From Stieleria tagensis (GTDB taxonomy: Bacteria > Planctomycetota > Planctomycetia > Pirellulales > Pirellulaceae): 63,151 bases of DNA. Of the stretch, positions 9,074 to 19,437 are shown one piece after another. Below the pieces are notes generated by a model. It was not told the origin of the DNA. It did no database searches and saw nothing but the letters and a program-made list of their open reading frames with translations. Both the position numbers and the translations under genes were made by a program. Each line of letters starts with the position of its first letter. Position 1 is the first letter of the stretch. The stretch spans positions 1 through 63,151 of the forward strand of contig NZ_JAMYFE010000105.1 of assembly GCF_024129865.1 (NCBI RefSeq). Reading direction: 5' to 3'.

Positions 9074-10875
9074 TTTTCTGTCTCGTCTGGGCCTGCATTG
9101 GAGGCGTGCTAATACAGCCGATTGATGCCGGTGCGGCCGATCCGAACCAAACTGAACCGCCGATCGATCAGGTCGATTTGGTGATGTACGCTGATCCGGG
9201 ATTTCCTATCCCGGTTCAGCAGATGGTTGTCCCCAACGATTCGCTACCACTGTGGCAACAGGCACTCGATACAGGTGACGTGGAATTACAGCGATTGACT
9301 CTCGATTCGATCTCGATTGCTCATCAACATGGCATGCAGGGACTGGAAATCTTTGTTGATCCGATCGTTTCATTGATTCAGCAACCTGAATTGTTAGCGG
9401 ATGTCCGACTGGCGGGAATCAAGGCGCTGATCGAATTGGACCAACGTAATCAGGCCCAATTGCTGGCGACTCTTGCACGAAATAACGGTCGCGCCGCAGC
9501 CTCGATTATCGAACCGGCACTCACGCGGTGGGAATCGGACGTCTTGGCCGACGATTGGCTGAAACGTTTGGCCAGCCCCAGCGCCGGACGGCAATCGATG
9601 ATCCGTGCGGCACAGGGATTGGCGGCACTGCAAGAATCGGCTGCGATCGATCCGCTGAAGAAACGAGTTGCCGATCGCTTGACGCCGCCCGATGTTCGAC
9701 TGGCCGCTGCTGATTCGCTGGGGCATATCACCGACAACGGTTTGCAATCCTTGGCGACGGAATTACTGGAGCGTCCCGGCCAACCCACCTTGCCGGGCTT
9801 GTTGGCCGCTTCCCTGCTGGATCGGCACACCGATGCCGAATCCATCGACGTGCTCAAACAATTGGCACAGCGACCTCAGACCTTGGTGCAATCCGAAGCA
9901 CTGGCGCGGCTCTACGCAATCGACTCCAACCTGCTATTGGAATTTGCGACGACAGCCATCACCAGTCCCGATGTAAACGTCCGCCGTTGGATCGGCCGCG
10001 CGTTGATCGATAGCAATGATGTGGATCGAATGGAGTTGCTTTGTACGCTGCTGGATGATGTGAATCCAAGCTTGCGTCAACGGGTGGCAGCCGCATTGGT
10101 TCGCCTGGCTGGAAATGACACACTGCGCGATGCAATTATCGCACACACCAGTGGCGTGCTAGACCAAGATGCGTGGCGAGGCTGTGAGCAGGCCGCGATC
10201 GTCTTGGTCAACTTGGATCATCGCGCCGCCGGCGACCGCCTAGTCGACTTGCTTCAACATCCACGTGGCGAAGTCATGACGACAGCGGCATGGGGACTGC
10301 GGCGTTTTGGGCTGAAACAACATCTGCCCGCGATGCTTGGTCGCGCGAAATCGGGTGCACAAATTCCACCACAGGATCCGCCCGCCGGTGAGATTCCTGA
10401 TCAGCTGGGTCCCAAAGACATGATGGCCCAGCTGTTTATGGCGTTCGGTCAAATGGACTTTCGCGAGGCCGAAGAATTGATGCGAACTTACCTGCCCAAG
10501 AGCTACACGAAAGGCAACGATGCGCGGGCTGCGGCGGTGTGGTCGCTAGGCTATTTTTATGAAGACGAATCGCCCGATGAGTTGACCAAGATTCTCAGTC
10601 AGCAGCTGGCGGATGCCGACGGGGACCTGCCCGAATTGGAAGAGGTAAGACGGATGTCGGCGATCAGTTTGGGTCGAATGAACAGCTCCTCGGCAATCGC
10701 TGGACTGCGAGATTATGCCGGCGACGATTCCGGCATGGTCAGCCGATCGTGTCACTGGGCGATCGAGAAAATCACTGGAGAACCAATTCCTCCGCCACGC
10801 AAATCATTGCCGTTGACATACGACAACTGGTTTCTGACGCCGGTCCCAGCAACAGATGAAAACAGCAGCAAGTGA
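9049..10875 (+). CDS. Exported HEAT-repeat protein
   Basis: 608 residues from the ATG at 9049, which gives a good signal peptide (hydrophobic core about residues 8-22, then small residues before AADPNQ). The mature part is almost wholly helical, with repeated patterns of the form 'xVRLAAxxAL' and 'NVRRWIGRAL' typical of HEAT/PBS-lyase-like repeats, which act as protein-binding scaffolds. It starts inside the end of the permease gene in another frame, so it belongs to the same operon. An in-frame start further upstream was rejected because it removes the signal peptide from the N terminus. Confidence 0.82.
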   Translation: MASDTSRLIFCLVWACIGGVLIQPIDAGAADPNQTEPPIDQVDLVMYADPGFPIPVQQMVVPNDSLPLWQQALDTGDVELQRLTLDSISIAHQHGMQGLEIFVDPIVSLIQQPELLADVRLAGIKALIELDQRNQAQLLATLARNNGRAAASIIEPALTRWESDVLADDWLKRLASPSAGRQSMIRAAQGLAALQESAAIDPLKKRVADRLTPPDVRLAAADSLGHITDNGLQSLATELLERPGQPTLPGLLAASLLDRHTDAESIDVLKQLAQRPQTLVQSEALARLYAIDSNLLLEFATTAITSPDVNVRRWIGRALIDSNDVDRMELLCTLLDDVNPSLRQRVAAALVRLAGNDTLRDAIIAHTSGVLDQDAWRGCEQAAIVLVNLDHRAAGDRLVDLLQHPRGEVMTTAAWGLRRFGLKQHLPAMLGRAKSGAQIPPQDPPAGEIPDQLGPKDMMAQLFMAFGQMDFREAEELMRTYLPKSYTKGNDARAAAVWSLGYFYEDESPDELTKILSQQLADADGDLPELEEVRRMSAISLGRMNSSSAIAGLRDYAGDDSGMVSRSCHWAIEKITGEPIPPPRKSLPLTYDNWFLTPVPATDENSSK

Positions 10876-11036
10876 TAGTTGTGGATCGCTCCGTCGATCC
10901 AACCTGTGTGATTCACTTGCTCGCACTGCGTCGGCGATCACTGCGTTGGCGAACCGGCGTACCGAAACACGAGTACGAGAAGCAGTACGTTATTATCGCT
11001 GCGAGAACGTGTTGTTCTGGCGCCCACTGCAGTCAT

Positions 11037-13577
11037 TCATTGCGGCGTCACCGTCCATTCCAGGATGCCACCGGAGAAACCGGGCTGTAGCTGGACTTCG
11101 ATCCGCAGCGCGGTTGTGTCAATCGGATCGAACGACATGCGATTCCAGCGATCGACCGCAATGGGATCGGATTGCCGTACGGTGACGGGTTTCCATTGGT
11201 TACCGTCCCGCTGCAGCACACGCCATGATTGGGGAATTCGACACTCGCCTCGACCGGTGTCGTCGAACCAATACACCGCGACTGAATCGATGGTTGTGGA
11301 TTGCAGAAATTCGTACTGCACCCACTCGGCACTGCCTTTGTGATCCCACCAGGTGAACCTGGGAACGGCATGGTCGCCTGAGTGGGTCGGTGCGAGACCA
11401 TCATCCATCGACGCAACGGAATCCCCTTGGTGAGTGTGGGACGCCGTGATCTTGTATGTCGATTCACGCGGTTCGGGTGGTTTGACCCAAGTGTGTGCGT
11501 CGGGCCCGCTGCCGATCACTGGAAAGGCCGAAATTCTCAGTCGAGCAGCACCCATTGGAATCAATGTCACATCTTCCTGGGGTTGATCGGAGCGCACCGG
11601 ACTGTCTTGCAACACACTGCACAGGCCATAGCGATCCAGAGTCCACGATGCAATGCGTTTGGCAGTGGCGTGAATCCGGATCGGAACGTCTTGTGGGGTA
11701 AATGGGTAGTTGCTGGTCGGCCAATCTAAATATTCCACACGAAAGGACTGACTGGGTTCGCTGTCGTCCATCACCAGACCATAGTTCCAGGGTGTGGTGG
11801 GATGAATTTCATACGACGGCCATTTGCTGGTGTCAGCGCCCGATTGCCAACTGGAGTCACCGATTGCCGTTTCGGTGCTGTCCATGCGATCGTATCGGTG
11901 GCCAATCTCAAGCGAGAATGTTAACGGGCCATAGTTAACGCTTGCACTGTTGTGGTTGCGTTTCCATCGTTGCACGTCAACCTTCATGGGCAAACGCAAG
12001 CTCACGGTGTCGCCATCGTTCCATTGTCGATCGATTCGAATGTATTTCCCGCCGGACCGCGGTGTCGATTCAGCCGTGCCATTGATCGCTAATTCGGCTT
12101 GATCGCACCAGGCAGGAACACGCAGGTACAAAGGAAACTCGACCGATTGGTCAGCGTTGAACTTCAGCGTGATCGTGTCTTCGAATGGGTAATTGGTTTC
12201 GGAAACAAAACGAACCGATGTTCCATCAGCAACGCTGGCGTTGACTTCACTGGCACTGTACATCGCCGCACACAACCCGTTGTCGGGTGTGGCCATCCAC
12301 AGGTGCTTGCAAAAGTACGGCCAACCATGCGAGTGGTTGTGCTGGCAACAGCGTGAACTGAAAGGATTCATCATCAAAAACGGACCGCTGTTTTCAATAC
12401 CCGGCGCATGGTTTTCCGCGTCGCTCACGACCATATTGGGAGCGGTCAAATAGCGCAGCGACTTGAAGTCGGGCATCACAGCAGCGGGATAACTGTTGAA
12501 GGCGACGTTTTCACAATGGTCCGCCCAGAACGGATCGCCGCTGATCTGCATCAGCATCGCATCGGACAACATTTGTTCGACAAATCCGCAAGTCTCCGTG
12601 GCTTGACGCGGGTCGTCAAACCCTTCACGACAATTCTCGTCGCCGCCAAACATTCCCCCAGGCACTTGCCCAAACCGTTTGCGAACCTCATGGAAATTGG
12701 CATATGCAGCTTGCAGATCGGCGCTATCGCCGGACTGCTGATAGAACTGCGCGGGCTCGCGAAAACACTCGGCGATATTAACGTTATGCCAGTTCGGTAG
12801 ATCGTTCTTGAGTGTCCAATCCGCAGTGCAGCGATGAATCTTCTCAGCCACTTCCAACAGTTTGGGGTCGCCGGTTCGATTGTACAGCCAATAGATGCTG
12901 TGCAAGTTGTCGCCACCACGCATCCGTTGCCAATAACCGGTCAACATCCGATCATCGGGCACCGACAGTTGGTAGTCAAAATAGCGCGTCATCAAGTCCA
13001 GCACACGTTTGTCACCGGAGTGTTCGTAGTAGCTTTGCAAACAGAACAACATCACCATGTTGGCCCAATAGTCGCGTGTGCCGTCGGCGAACCGCTGATC
13101 GGGACCAAAGTCGCCGTCGGCGCGTTGGCTGGCCAGTGTGCCTTCGATCCAGACCTGGCACTCGGCGATCATCCTGGGATCATCAAACAGATACGCCAAT
13201 TCGATGTAACCCTTCAACCAATACGGCAACTCCTCCCAACCGTATTCCCCCGTGCCGTCTTTGCTTAGCCAAGCATTGTCCTTCTTTTGAAGCCAAGCGC
13301 TAATTTCACCGAGATGCCCGGTCAATCCGCTCCGCTGACGCTGCAGCATCTCTCGCAGCCACCCGCCTGGTTTGACCGAACCGACCGGCAATGCGATCAA
13401 TCGGCTGGGAACCAGCGGTGCTCGATTGCCGACATACGACCGATTGGTCGAGGAAACATCGGGCGCATCCACCACCGTGGTTTCCGCCCGTAATGTCGCA
13501 ACGCATTGTGCCAGCGCGGACGTCATCGACACTACAACCAAAATGGTGCAACGCCCGATGGTTGATTGGATGAACAT
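11037..13577 (-). CDS. Secreted GH127-type glycosidase (beta-L-arabinofuranosidase family)
   Basis: 846 residues with a signal peptide (1-31). The central region has the features of glycoside hydrolase family 127 (DUF1680): an ETC motif with Glu328 and adjacent cysteines Cys410-Cys411 in a CCQHN context, matching the zinc-bound cysteine nucleophile site known for family members. From about residue 715 to the end a beta-sandwich resembling an F5/8 type C carbohydrate-binding domain follows. The likely role is hydrolysis of L-arabinofuranosides or related sugars outside the cytoplasm. It is convergent with the HEAT-repeat gene; a GH2-type gene lies upstream on the same strand. Confidence 0.85.
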   Translation of the reverse strand: MFIQSTIGRCTILVVVSMTSALAQCVATLRAETTVVDAPDVSSTNRSYVGNRAPLVPSRLIALPVGSVKPGGWLREMLQRQRSGLTGHLGEISAWLQKKDNAWLSKDGTGEYGWEELPYWLKGYIELAYLFDDPRMIAECQVWIEGTLASQRADGDFGPDQRFADGTRDYWANMVMLFCLQSYYEHSGDKRVLDLMTRYFDYQLSVPDDRMLTGYWQRMRGGDNLHSIYWLYNRTGDPKLLEVAEKIHRCTADWTLKNDLPNWHNVNIAECFREPAQFYQQSGDSADLQAAYANFHEVRKRFGQVPGGMFGGDENCREGFDDPRQATETCGFVEQMLSDAMLMQISGDPFWADHCENVAFNSYPAAVMPDFKSLRYLTAPNMVVSDAENHAPGIENSGPFLMMNPFSSRCCQHNHSHGWPYFCKHLWMATPDNGLCAAMYSASEVNASVADGTSVRFVSETNYPFEDTITLKFNADQSVEFPLYLRVPAWCDQAELAINGTAESTPRSGGKYIRIDRQWNDGDTVSLRLPMKVDVQRWKRNHNSASVNYGPLTFSLEIGHRYDRMDSTETAIGDSSWQSGADTSKWPSYEIHPTTPWNYGLVMDDSEPSQSFRVEYLDWPTSNYPFTPQDVPIRIHATAKRIASWTLDRYGLCSVLQDSPVRSDQPQEDVTLIPMGAARLRISAFPVIGSGPDAHTWVKPPEPRESTYKITASHTHQGDSVASMDDGLAPTHSGDHAVPRFTWWDHKGSAEWVQYEFLQSTTIDSVAVYWFDDTGRGECRIPQSWRVLQRDGNQWKPVTVRQSDPIAVDRWNRMSFDPIDTTALRIEVQLQPGFSGGILEWTVTPQ

Positions 13578-13666
13578 GCAAGGTTCCTGGGCAAATTGAT
13601 GACAAAGATGATCGCGACGTGAATGCAGGATCCAGTGGAGATCTGAATGTGTGGTGCACCCTGTGA

Positions 13667-13903
13667 CTACTTTTTAGATTTCGCCGGGACGATCACAACA
13701 AAACCAAAATCAATGAATTGACCACCGCTGGTTTGGTGACAGTGGATCGCAACCTGGTTGTCGCCTTGACGCAGATTTGATGAATCGATTTTGTAAACCT
13801 CGTCTCCCCCGGTGTATCGGCCAAGTGCGACCAGCACTTAGCCGTTCAATTGGACCTGGGCATCGTGCGTGCGGCGAAGGTAGGTAACCAACGGCAAGCG
13901 CGT
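13667..13903 (-). pseudogene. Decayed glycosidase accessory domain, in frame after the GH2 gene
   Basis: Directly after the TAA of the GH2 gene the same reading frame continues for 78 codons to TAG (13669-13667), interrupted only by one further TAA after VQLNG. The conceptual peptide (HDAQVQLNG, stop, VLVALGRYTGG, then NQVAIHCHQTSGGQFIDFGF) matches residues about 105-172 of the same GH2 protein (HDEDAQVYINGVKVV, then NVMAVHCSQTTGGQYIDVIF). It is therefore a relic of the same jelly-roll-like accessory domain, from a lost neighbouring gene or a partial duplication. This accounts for most of the 13578-13903 gap. Confidence 0.75.
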
Positions 13904-16201
13904 TTAGGGCTTGGTAAACAATTGCTGGTGAAGCTGCTTGAGTTCTTCGGCCGGAATTTTGATGACTTTACGGTCATAAGTCATCAAACCATTGATCTCT
14001 CCTTCGACATCCGTCGTCTGCGTGTAGACGCCTCCGGCGATCCCCTGTTTCCTCAACCCGTTCAAAACTTCCAAGGATTTGATGTATCGATCGCGATACT
14101 CCTGCTTGGTCTTGGGCAGACCGCCATAGCCCCAGTTGTCTCGATCGGCGTCCCACAAATGCCCCTGGACGGGATAGCCGTGGCCACCGAATTCGCCCAC
14201 CACTTTGATAAAGTCTTGGTAGCGATTGGCGTCAAAGGGAAAACTGGGGTCGGGATAGCTATGCTGGTCGACGATGTCGCCGACCGGCCAGAAATTGCCA
14301 CCGCTGGCGATGTTGATCAAACGGCTTGGATCACGCTGGACGCTCCACTTGCCAACTTCCATAGTGCGGTGTTGCCCCCAGGCTTCATTGAAAGGAACCC
14401 AGACAACGATCGAGGGATGATTCTCCAGTTCGTCGACCATCCACTCGAATTCCGTCATGAATTGCTGGTGTTGGTCGTCCGGCCATTCGGCGTCGTTCGG
14501 ATCGGCAGCCAAATGCGTCCACTTGGGGTTCCTACCGCCGCTGACTTGGTCCTGCCAAACCATCATCCCCAGCCGATCACAGTGATAGTAGTAGCGACGT
14601 GGTTCCACTTTGATGTGCTTTCGAATCATGTTGAAACCAGCCGACTTGAGCCACTCGATGTCAAACAGCATGGCTTCGTCCGACGGCGGCGTCAGCAATC
14701 CATCCGGCCACCACCCTTGATCCAATGGCCCCCAATGAAAAATGATTTCACCGTTCAACGTCATTCGCCAATGGCCATCGGCGTCACGCGTCTTGCCAAC
14801 GCTGCGAATACCGGCATACGAATGGACTTGATCCACAGTTTGTCCCGACGGGCCGAGCAGCGAGATCTCAAGTTCATACAGGTGGGGTGAATCCGGCGAC
14901 CAAAGCTTAGGGCTGTCCAGCGTCACCGAGACCTGTTCGGTGGTGCCACTGACCGATGCGATTTGAGTGTCGCCGTCTTTGACGACCAACTGGATGGAAC
15001 CACCGTCAACGGGATTGGCAATCTGTGATTGCACGGTGATTGTTCCGGCATCAGCGTCGGTGCGGATTTCCAGATCCGTCAGATGGTTCGACTGGACGGT
15101 TTCCAACCAAACGGTTTGCCAAATCCCCGAGACTTGAGTGTAGAAAATTCCACCGGCGTTGACCACTTGCTTGCCACGCAGCTGCCACGCTTCGGTATCG
15201 TCTTCCACACGCACGACCAGTTCATTGTCGCCTGATGTCAAAGCATCCGTCACGTCAAAGCTGAACGGGGTGTTGCCGCCTTGGTGTTGGCCGACACTGG
15301 TGCCGTTGACAAACACTTCACACTGGTAGTCGACCGCTTCGAAATTCAAAAGCGTTCGTTGACCGGGGTTCAATGCAGTCTTGAAACGGCGGTGATACCA
15401 AAGCGCTTGGTCGGCGCCCAACATCTGCTGGACACCACCAAGTTTGGATTCCAAACAGAACGGCACCAAAATCTGGCCGTCCCAGCTGGCCGGTACATCG
15501 ACTTGTTTGTCTGCGGTGACCGCATAGTCCCAGTTGCCATTCAGGTTCGTCCAGTTCGATCGTGCCATTTGCGGACGCGGGTATTCGGTCCAGGCATTTT
15601 CCGCCGTCAGCTCGCTGCCCCACTTCGTGATCAATTCCGATAAAAACGGCGGCGCGGTCGGCAGCGGCGGTGGGTTGTCCGCATCGACAAAAATCACGTC
15701 GATATATTGCCCACCGGTGGTTTGTGAACAATGCACTGCCATCACGTTGCGACCAGGCTTGAGCGTTTCGCGATATTGCGGGTCAATCGAAACGACTTGA
15801 TAGTCGCTAGTGAATCCTTTCATGGTCACGACTTTGACGCCGTTGATGTAAACCTGGGCGTCTTCATCGTGATGGATTTGCAGCCCGGGGTTGGTGGGCA
15901 TCGAATCGATGTCAAATGTCGTCCGCAGCCAAATGTCGTTGGTTTTCCAGTGCGTGCCGACGCGTGCGCCAGGCGTTCCGCGGGTACCAAATCCGCCCGG
16001 CCCTTGTTTCCAACTGCTGGCATCAAAGTCGGGTTGCTGCCAACCATCAGCGGGTTTCTCCAGCGTGTAGTGCCACTTGTTCACCTCAGTCTGCTCTGCG
16101 ACGCCGGGCGCGGAGACCAGTAGCGTGATCAGTAGCGTGGCAAACGAATGAAAACCAAGACGCTGAAGCTGGCGATTGCCAACCAGATTTGTGTGGATCA
16201 T
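13904..16201 (-). CDS. Secreted GH2-family glycosidase
   Basis: 765 residues. Signal peptide to about residue 36; an accessory jelly-roll-like domain at about 37-175 (with AQVYINGVKVV and HCSQTTGGQYIDV); then the sugar-binding, immunoglobulin-like and TIM-barrel domains of glycoside hydrolase family 2. The acid/base is expected at Glu606 in PFNEAWGQH and the nucleophile at Glu670 in VGEFGGHG. The likely substrate is a beta-galactoside, glucuronide or mannoside, not resolvable here. With the nearby GH127-type gene and two sulfatases it suggests breakdown of complex, possibly sulfated polysaccharide in the periplasm. Confidence 0.88.
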   Translation of the reverse strand: MIHTNLVGNRQLQRLGFHSFATLLITLLVSAPGVAEQTEVNKWHYTLEKPADGWQQPDFDASSWKQGPGGFGTRGTPGARVGTHWKTNDIWLRTTFDIDSMPTNPGLQIHHDEDAQVYINGVKVVTMKGFTSDYQVVSIDPQYRETLKPGRNVMAVHCSQTTGGQYIDVIFVDADNPPPLPTAPPFLSELITKWGSELTAENAWTEYPRPQMARSNWTNLNGNWDYAVTADKQVDVPASWDGQILVPFCLESKLGGVQQMLGADQALWYHRRFKTALNPGQRTLLNFEAVDYQCEVFVNGTSVGQHQGGNTPFSFDVTDALTSGDNELVVRVEDDTEAWQLRGKQVVNAGGIFYTQVSGIWQTVWLETVQSNHLTDLEIRTDADAGTITVQSQIANPVDGGSIQLVVKDGDTQIASVSGTTEQVSVTLDSPKLWSPDSPHLYELEISLLGPSGQTVDQVHSYAGIRSVGKTRDADGHWRMTLNGEIIFHWGPLDQGWWPDGLLTPPSDEAMLFDIEWLKSAGFNMIRKHIKVEPRRYYYHCDRLGMMVWQDQVSGGRNPKWTHLAADPNDAEWPDDQHQQFMTEFEWMVDELENHPSIVVWVPFNEAWGQHRTMEVGKWSVQRDPSRLINIASGGNFWPVGDIVDQHSYPDPSFPFDANRYQDFIKVVGEFGGHGYPVQGHLWDADRDNWGYGGLPKTKQEYRDRYIKSLEVLNGLRKQGIAGGVYTQTTDVEGEINGLMTYDRKVIKIPAEELKQLHQQLFTKP

Positions 16202-16398
16202 TTCGGTGTGTTGGCTGAAGTCGGTTTCAGTCGCGGGGGGGAAGGTAATTCACTTTAACCGTACACCTGCCGCTGACAATGAGAAGGTCTGTCGCCATCC
16301 TGAGAATAGTTCCCACCCGCCGTCGCCGAATTGGATCGAGATCGCGCACCTTGTGAAAGTTCCGTCGCGCGTAGGGCGGGGATCGTTCAAAAGATCCT

Positions 16399-17886
16399 CT
16401 ACTGCGCCGTTTCCAACGCTCGCAGAATTGCGTCAACGTTCTTTTTGGCGTCGCCGAACAACATGAACGTGTTGTCTTTGTAGAACAACGGATTGCCCAC
16501 GCCGGCGTAGCCGGTCGCCAGACCTCGTTTCATGACAACGCAGGTTTTGGCGGTCCAGACTTCGATCACAGGCATTCCAGCGATCGGACTATTGGGATCG
16601 TCCAGTGCAGCCGGATTCACGATGTCGTTGGCACCGATCACCAAGATCGCATCGGTATCCGACATGTCTTCATTGATTTCATCCATCTCCAACACGATGT
16701 CATAGGGCACGTTGGCTTCGGCCAATAACACGTTCATGTGTCCGGGAAGTCGCCCGGCAACCGGGTGGATGGCAAAGCGAACCTCTTTGTCACGTTTGAG
16801 CAACAGTTGAACAATTTCGGCCAGCGAGTGCTGTGCTTGGGCAACCGCCATCCCGTATCCGGGCACTATCACAATGCTCTGTGATTCGTTTAACAGGTCC
16901 ACCGTCTCATCGACATTGAATTCTTTGACCGTGCCCTCAATCGCATCAGCCGACTGGCCACCGGTGTTCCCAAATCCTCCCAAGATCACGCTTAGAAAAT
17001 TTCGGTTCATCGCCGCACACATGATGTACGACAAAATGGCTCCGGAACTGCCGACCAAAGCGCCGGTCACAATCAACAAATGATTCTTCAGCATGAACCC
17101 GGCGGCGGCCGCCGCCCATCCGGAATAAGAGTTCAGCATCGACACCACCACCGGCATATCGGCGCCTCCGATGGCCATCACGATGTGAATTCCGATCACG
17201 CCGGCGATTGCAGTCATCAGCAAAAGGGGTGTCATTGCCGCTGCCGTGTCGACGCGGCAAAACCAAATCCCCAGACCGATGCAGATCACAGCCAGCAGCA
17301 GATTGAATCCGTGCCGACCGGGTATCAACACCGCCCTGCCGCTAATCGTTTCACGAAATTTCAAGAACGCGACGATGGAACCGGTGAACGTGATGGCGCC
17401 GATAAAGACGCCAACAAAGATCTCGATCTCGTGAATCAACTGCTCGCCAGGCGGGACCGTGATGCCAGGCTCCAAATGGCTTGAAATCCCCACCAGCACC
17501 GCTGCCAAACCGACAAAACTATGGAGGATCGCGACCATTTCCGGCATCTGTTTGATCGGCACCCGGTTCGCCAGCACCGCGCCGATCAAGACCGCTGGGA
17601 CAATTGCGATCGCCAACCACGTGTAACCGCCGCTCATCACGCCAAACAGGGTGGCTCCGATCGCCAACAACATGCCGATGATGCCGAGCGAATTCCCGCG
17701 CCGCGCCGTGGTCTGGTGTGACAGTCCGGCCAAACTAAAAATGAACAAGACCGCGGCAACGATGTAGGCGACCGTGGCCAGCGACTGGTTCACCGGCATC
17801 GACTGAGCCACCATCGGCGGCGCTGCGGCCGAAAACCAATCGCCGAGTGAATGAGAGAGATGTTCGTCGAGAGTGAAACTGCCCAT
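16399..17886 (-). CDS. pntB: NAD(P) transhydrogenase subunit beta
   Basis: 495 residues. The N-terminal two thirds contain about eight or nine hydrophobic helices (proton channel), and the C-terminal third is the soluble NADP-binding domain III, with [13 protein letters not shown] in its nucleotide fold. With the alpha subunit it forms the proton-translocating transhydrogenase that transfers hydride between NADH and NADP+. It is about 30 residues longer at the N terminus than the Escherichia coli protein, so an internal start (Met25 or Met30) is possible. It lies 15 bases after pntA. Confidence 0.95.
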   Translation of the reverse strand: MGSFTLDEHLSHSLGDWFSAAAPPMVAQSMPVNQSLATVAYIVAAVLFIFSLAGLSHQTTARRGNSLGIIGMLLAIGATLFGVMSGGYTWLAIAIVPAVLIGAVLANRVPIKQMPEMVAILHSFVGLAAVLVGISSHLEPGITVPPGEQLIHEIEIFVGVFIGAITFTGSIVAFLKFRETISGRAVLIPGRHGFNLLLAVICIGLGIWFCRVDTAAAMTPLLLMTAIAGVIGIHIVMAIGGADMPVVVSMLNSYSGWAAAAAGFMLKNHLLIVTGALVGSSGAILSYIMCAAMNRNFLSVILGGFGNTGGQSADAIEGTVKEFNVDETVDLLNESQSIVIVPGYGMAVAQAQHSLAEIVQLLLKRDKEVRFAIHPVAGRLPGHMNVLLAEANVPYDIVLEMDEINEDMSDTDAILVIGANDIVNPAALDDPNSPIAGMPVIEVWTAKTCVVMKRGLATGYAGVGNPLFYKDNTFMLFGDAKKNVDAILRALETAQ

Positions 17887-17901
17887 CGCGTTTGCTGCGC
17901 C

Positions 17902-19437
17902 CTATTTTCGAAACATTTTCAACATGCGATGGGTCACCAGAAAGCCGCCGGCGATGTTGATCGTGGCAACGAAGATCGCCACGGCGCCCAACACCGCTGC
18001 CGCCGTACTGGTCGCGCCCACTTGTACCATACCACCAACGATGATGATGCCACTGATCGCGTTGGTGACACTCATTAAAGGCGTGTGCAGCGATGCAGAC
18101 ACGTTCCAAATGACTTGCCAACCGACAATGCACGCCAGCACAAACACGGTGAAATCAGTGATGAATCCCGCATTGCGTGTCATCGCCAGCCCGACCAACA
18201 GGAACGCCGCAACAACGACCAATGCGGCATCAATCCAGCCGAAGGACTTTTCGACGATCACCACCGGCGCGGGTTTGGCGGTCACCGCTGCGGGGGATGC
18301 GGCAGTCACGGAAACCGGTGGCGGTGGCCAAGTGACTTGGCCCTCGTTGACCACCGTGGCACTGCGGATGACTTCATCATCCATGTCGACACGAAAATGT
18401 TCCGCGCCGCCCATCTCCTCCATCAAGTGAAACAGGTTGGTGCCGTACAACTGGCTGGACGTGTGGGCCAAGCGACTGGGCAAATCACAGTAACCGACGA
18501 TGTTGACGCCAGCGTGTTTGGTCACCTCATTGGGAATCGTCATCTCACAATTGCCGCCTTGCTCGGCCGCCAAGTCGACGATGACACTGCCCGGCCGCAT
18601 CGATTCGACCATCTCCCGTGTGATCAACTTGGGCGCCGGCCTGCCGGGGATCAGCGCCGTTGTGATGATGATGTCGACTTGCTGGGCCTGGGCGGCAAAC
18701 AATGCCATTTCGGCGTCGATGAATTCTTTGCTCATCGTTTTGGCATAGCCGCCCGATGTGCCGCCGGATTCATCGGATTCGAATTCCAGCATCAGAAAGT
18801 CCGCCCCCATGCTTTTCACTTGGTCGGCCACCTCGGGACGCACATCAAAGGCGCGCACGATGGCCCCCAATCCGCGGGCGGTCCCGATCGCGGACAACCC
18901 GGCCACTCCCGCCCCAATCACCATCACCTTTGCCGGCGGGACTTTCCCAGCCGCTGTGATCTGACCGGTAAAAAATCGACCAAACAATCCGGCGGCTTCG
19001 ACCACCGCGCGATAGCCGGCAATGTTCGCCATCGAACTGAGCGCATCGAGTTTTTGCGCGCGGCTGATTCGCGGCACCGCTTCGATTGCCAAAGCCGTCG
19101 CACCGCGGTCGGCAATTTTTTGCAACAGATCCGGGTTCTGTGCCGGCGCCAAAAAACCGACCAACGTTTGCCCGGAACGTAAACGTTGAATCTCGTGGTC
19201 TTGGGGTGGGCGAACCTTTAGCAACACATCAGACTCGCTCCAGATTGTTGACGTGTCATCAACCACTCGACAACCGACGGCACGGTAGTTTTCATCCGGA
19301 AAACTAGCCGCAGCCCCGGCCTGGGATTCGATCAACACCTCGAACCCCAGTTTTTCAATCAACCGCCGCGCGGTTTCCGGAGTCGCAGCGACACGACATT
19401 CGCCGGGATAGATTTCTTTGGTGACGCCTAATCTCAT
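17902..19437 (-). CDS. pntA: NAD(P) transhydrogenase subunit alpha
   Basis: 511 residues, the length of the undivided enterobacterial-type alpha subunit. The N-terminal soluble part is an alanine dehydrogenase-like NAD-binding domain I (GAGVAGLSAIG and the following AFDVRPEV). The C terminus after about residue 390 carries four hydrophobic helices that join those of PntB. Cytoplasmic membrane. The ATG at 19437 overlaps the stop of the glycine-rich protein gene by four bases (ATGA), an unexpected partner for this enzyme. Confidence 0.95.
   Translation of the reverse strand: MRLGVTKEIYPGECRVAATPETARRLIEKLGFEVLIESQAGAAASFPDENYRAVGCRVVDDTSTIWSESDVLLKVRPPQDHEIQRLRSGQTLVGFLAPAQNPDLLQKIADRGATALAIEAVPRISRAQKLDALSSMANIAGYRAVVEAAGLFGRFFTGQITAAGKVPPAKVMVIGAGVAGLSAIGTARGLGAIVRAFDVRPEVADQVKSMGADFLMLEFESDESGGTSGGYAKTMSKEFIDAEMALFAAQAQQVDIIITTALIPGRPAPKLITREMVESMRPGSVIVDLAAEQGGNCEMTIPNEVTKHAGVNIVGYCDLPSRLAHTSSQLYGTNLFHLMEEMGGAEHFRVDMDDEVIRSATVVNEGQVTWPPPPVSVTAASPAAVTAKPAPVVIVEKSFGWIDAALVVVAAFLLVGLAMTRNAGFITDFTVFVLACIVGWQVIWNVSASLHTPLMSVTNAISGIIIVGGMVQVGATSTAAAVLGAVAIFVATINIAGGFLVTHRMLKMFRK

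Noticed and set aside
13850-14890. 346-residue plus-strand open frame
   Set aside because: Antisense to the GH2 gene; the catalytic motifs of that gene settle the coding strand.
16227-16436. 69-residue minus-strand open frame after pntB
   Set aside because: Overlaps the end of pntB and is rich in arginine without pattern; most likely not coding.
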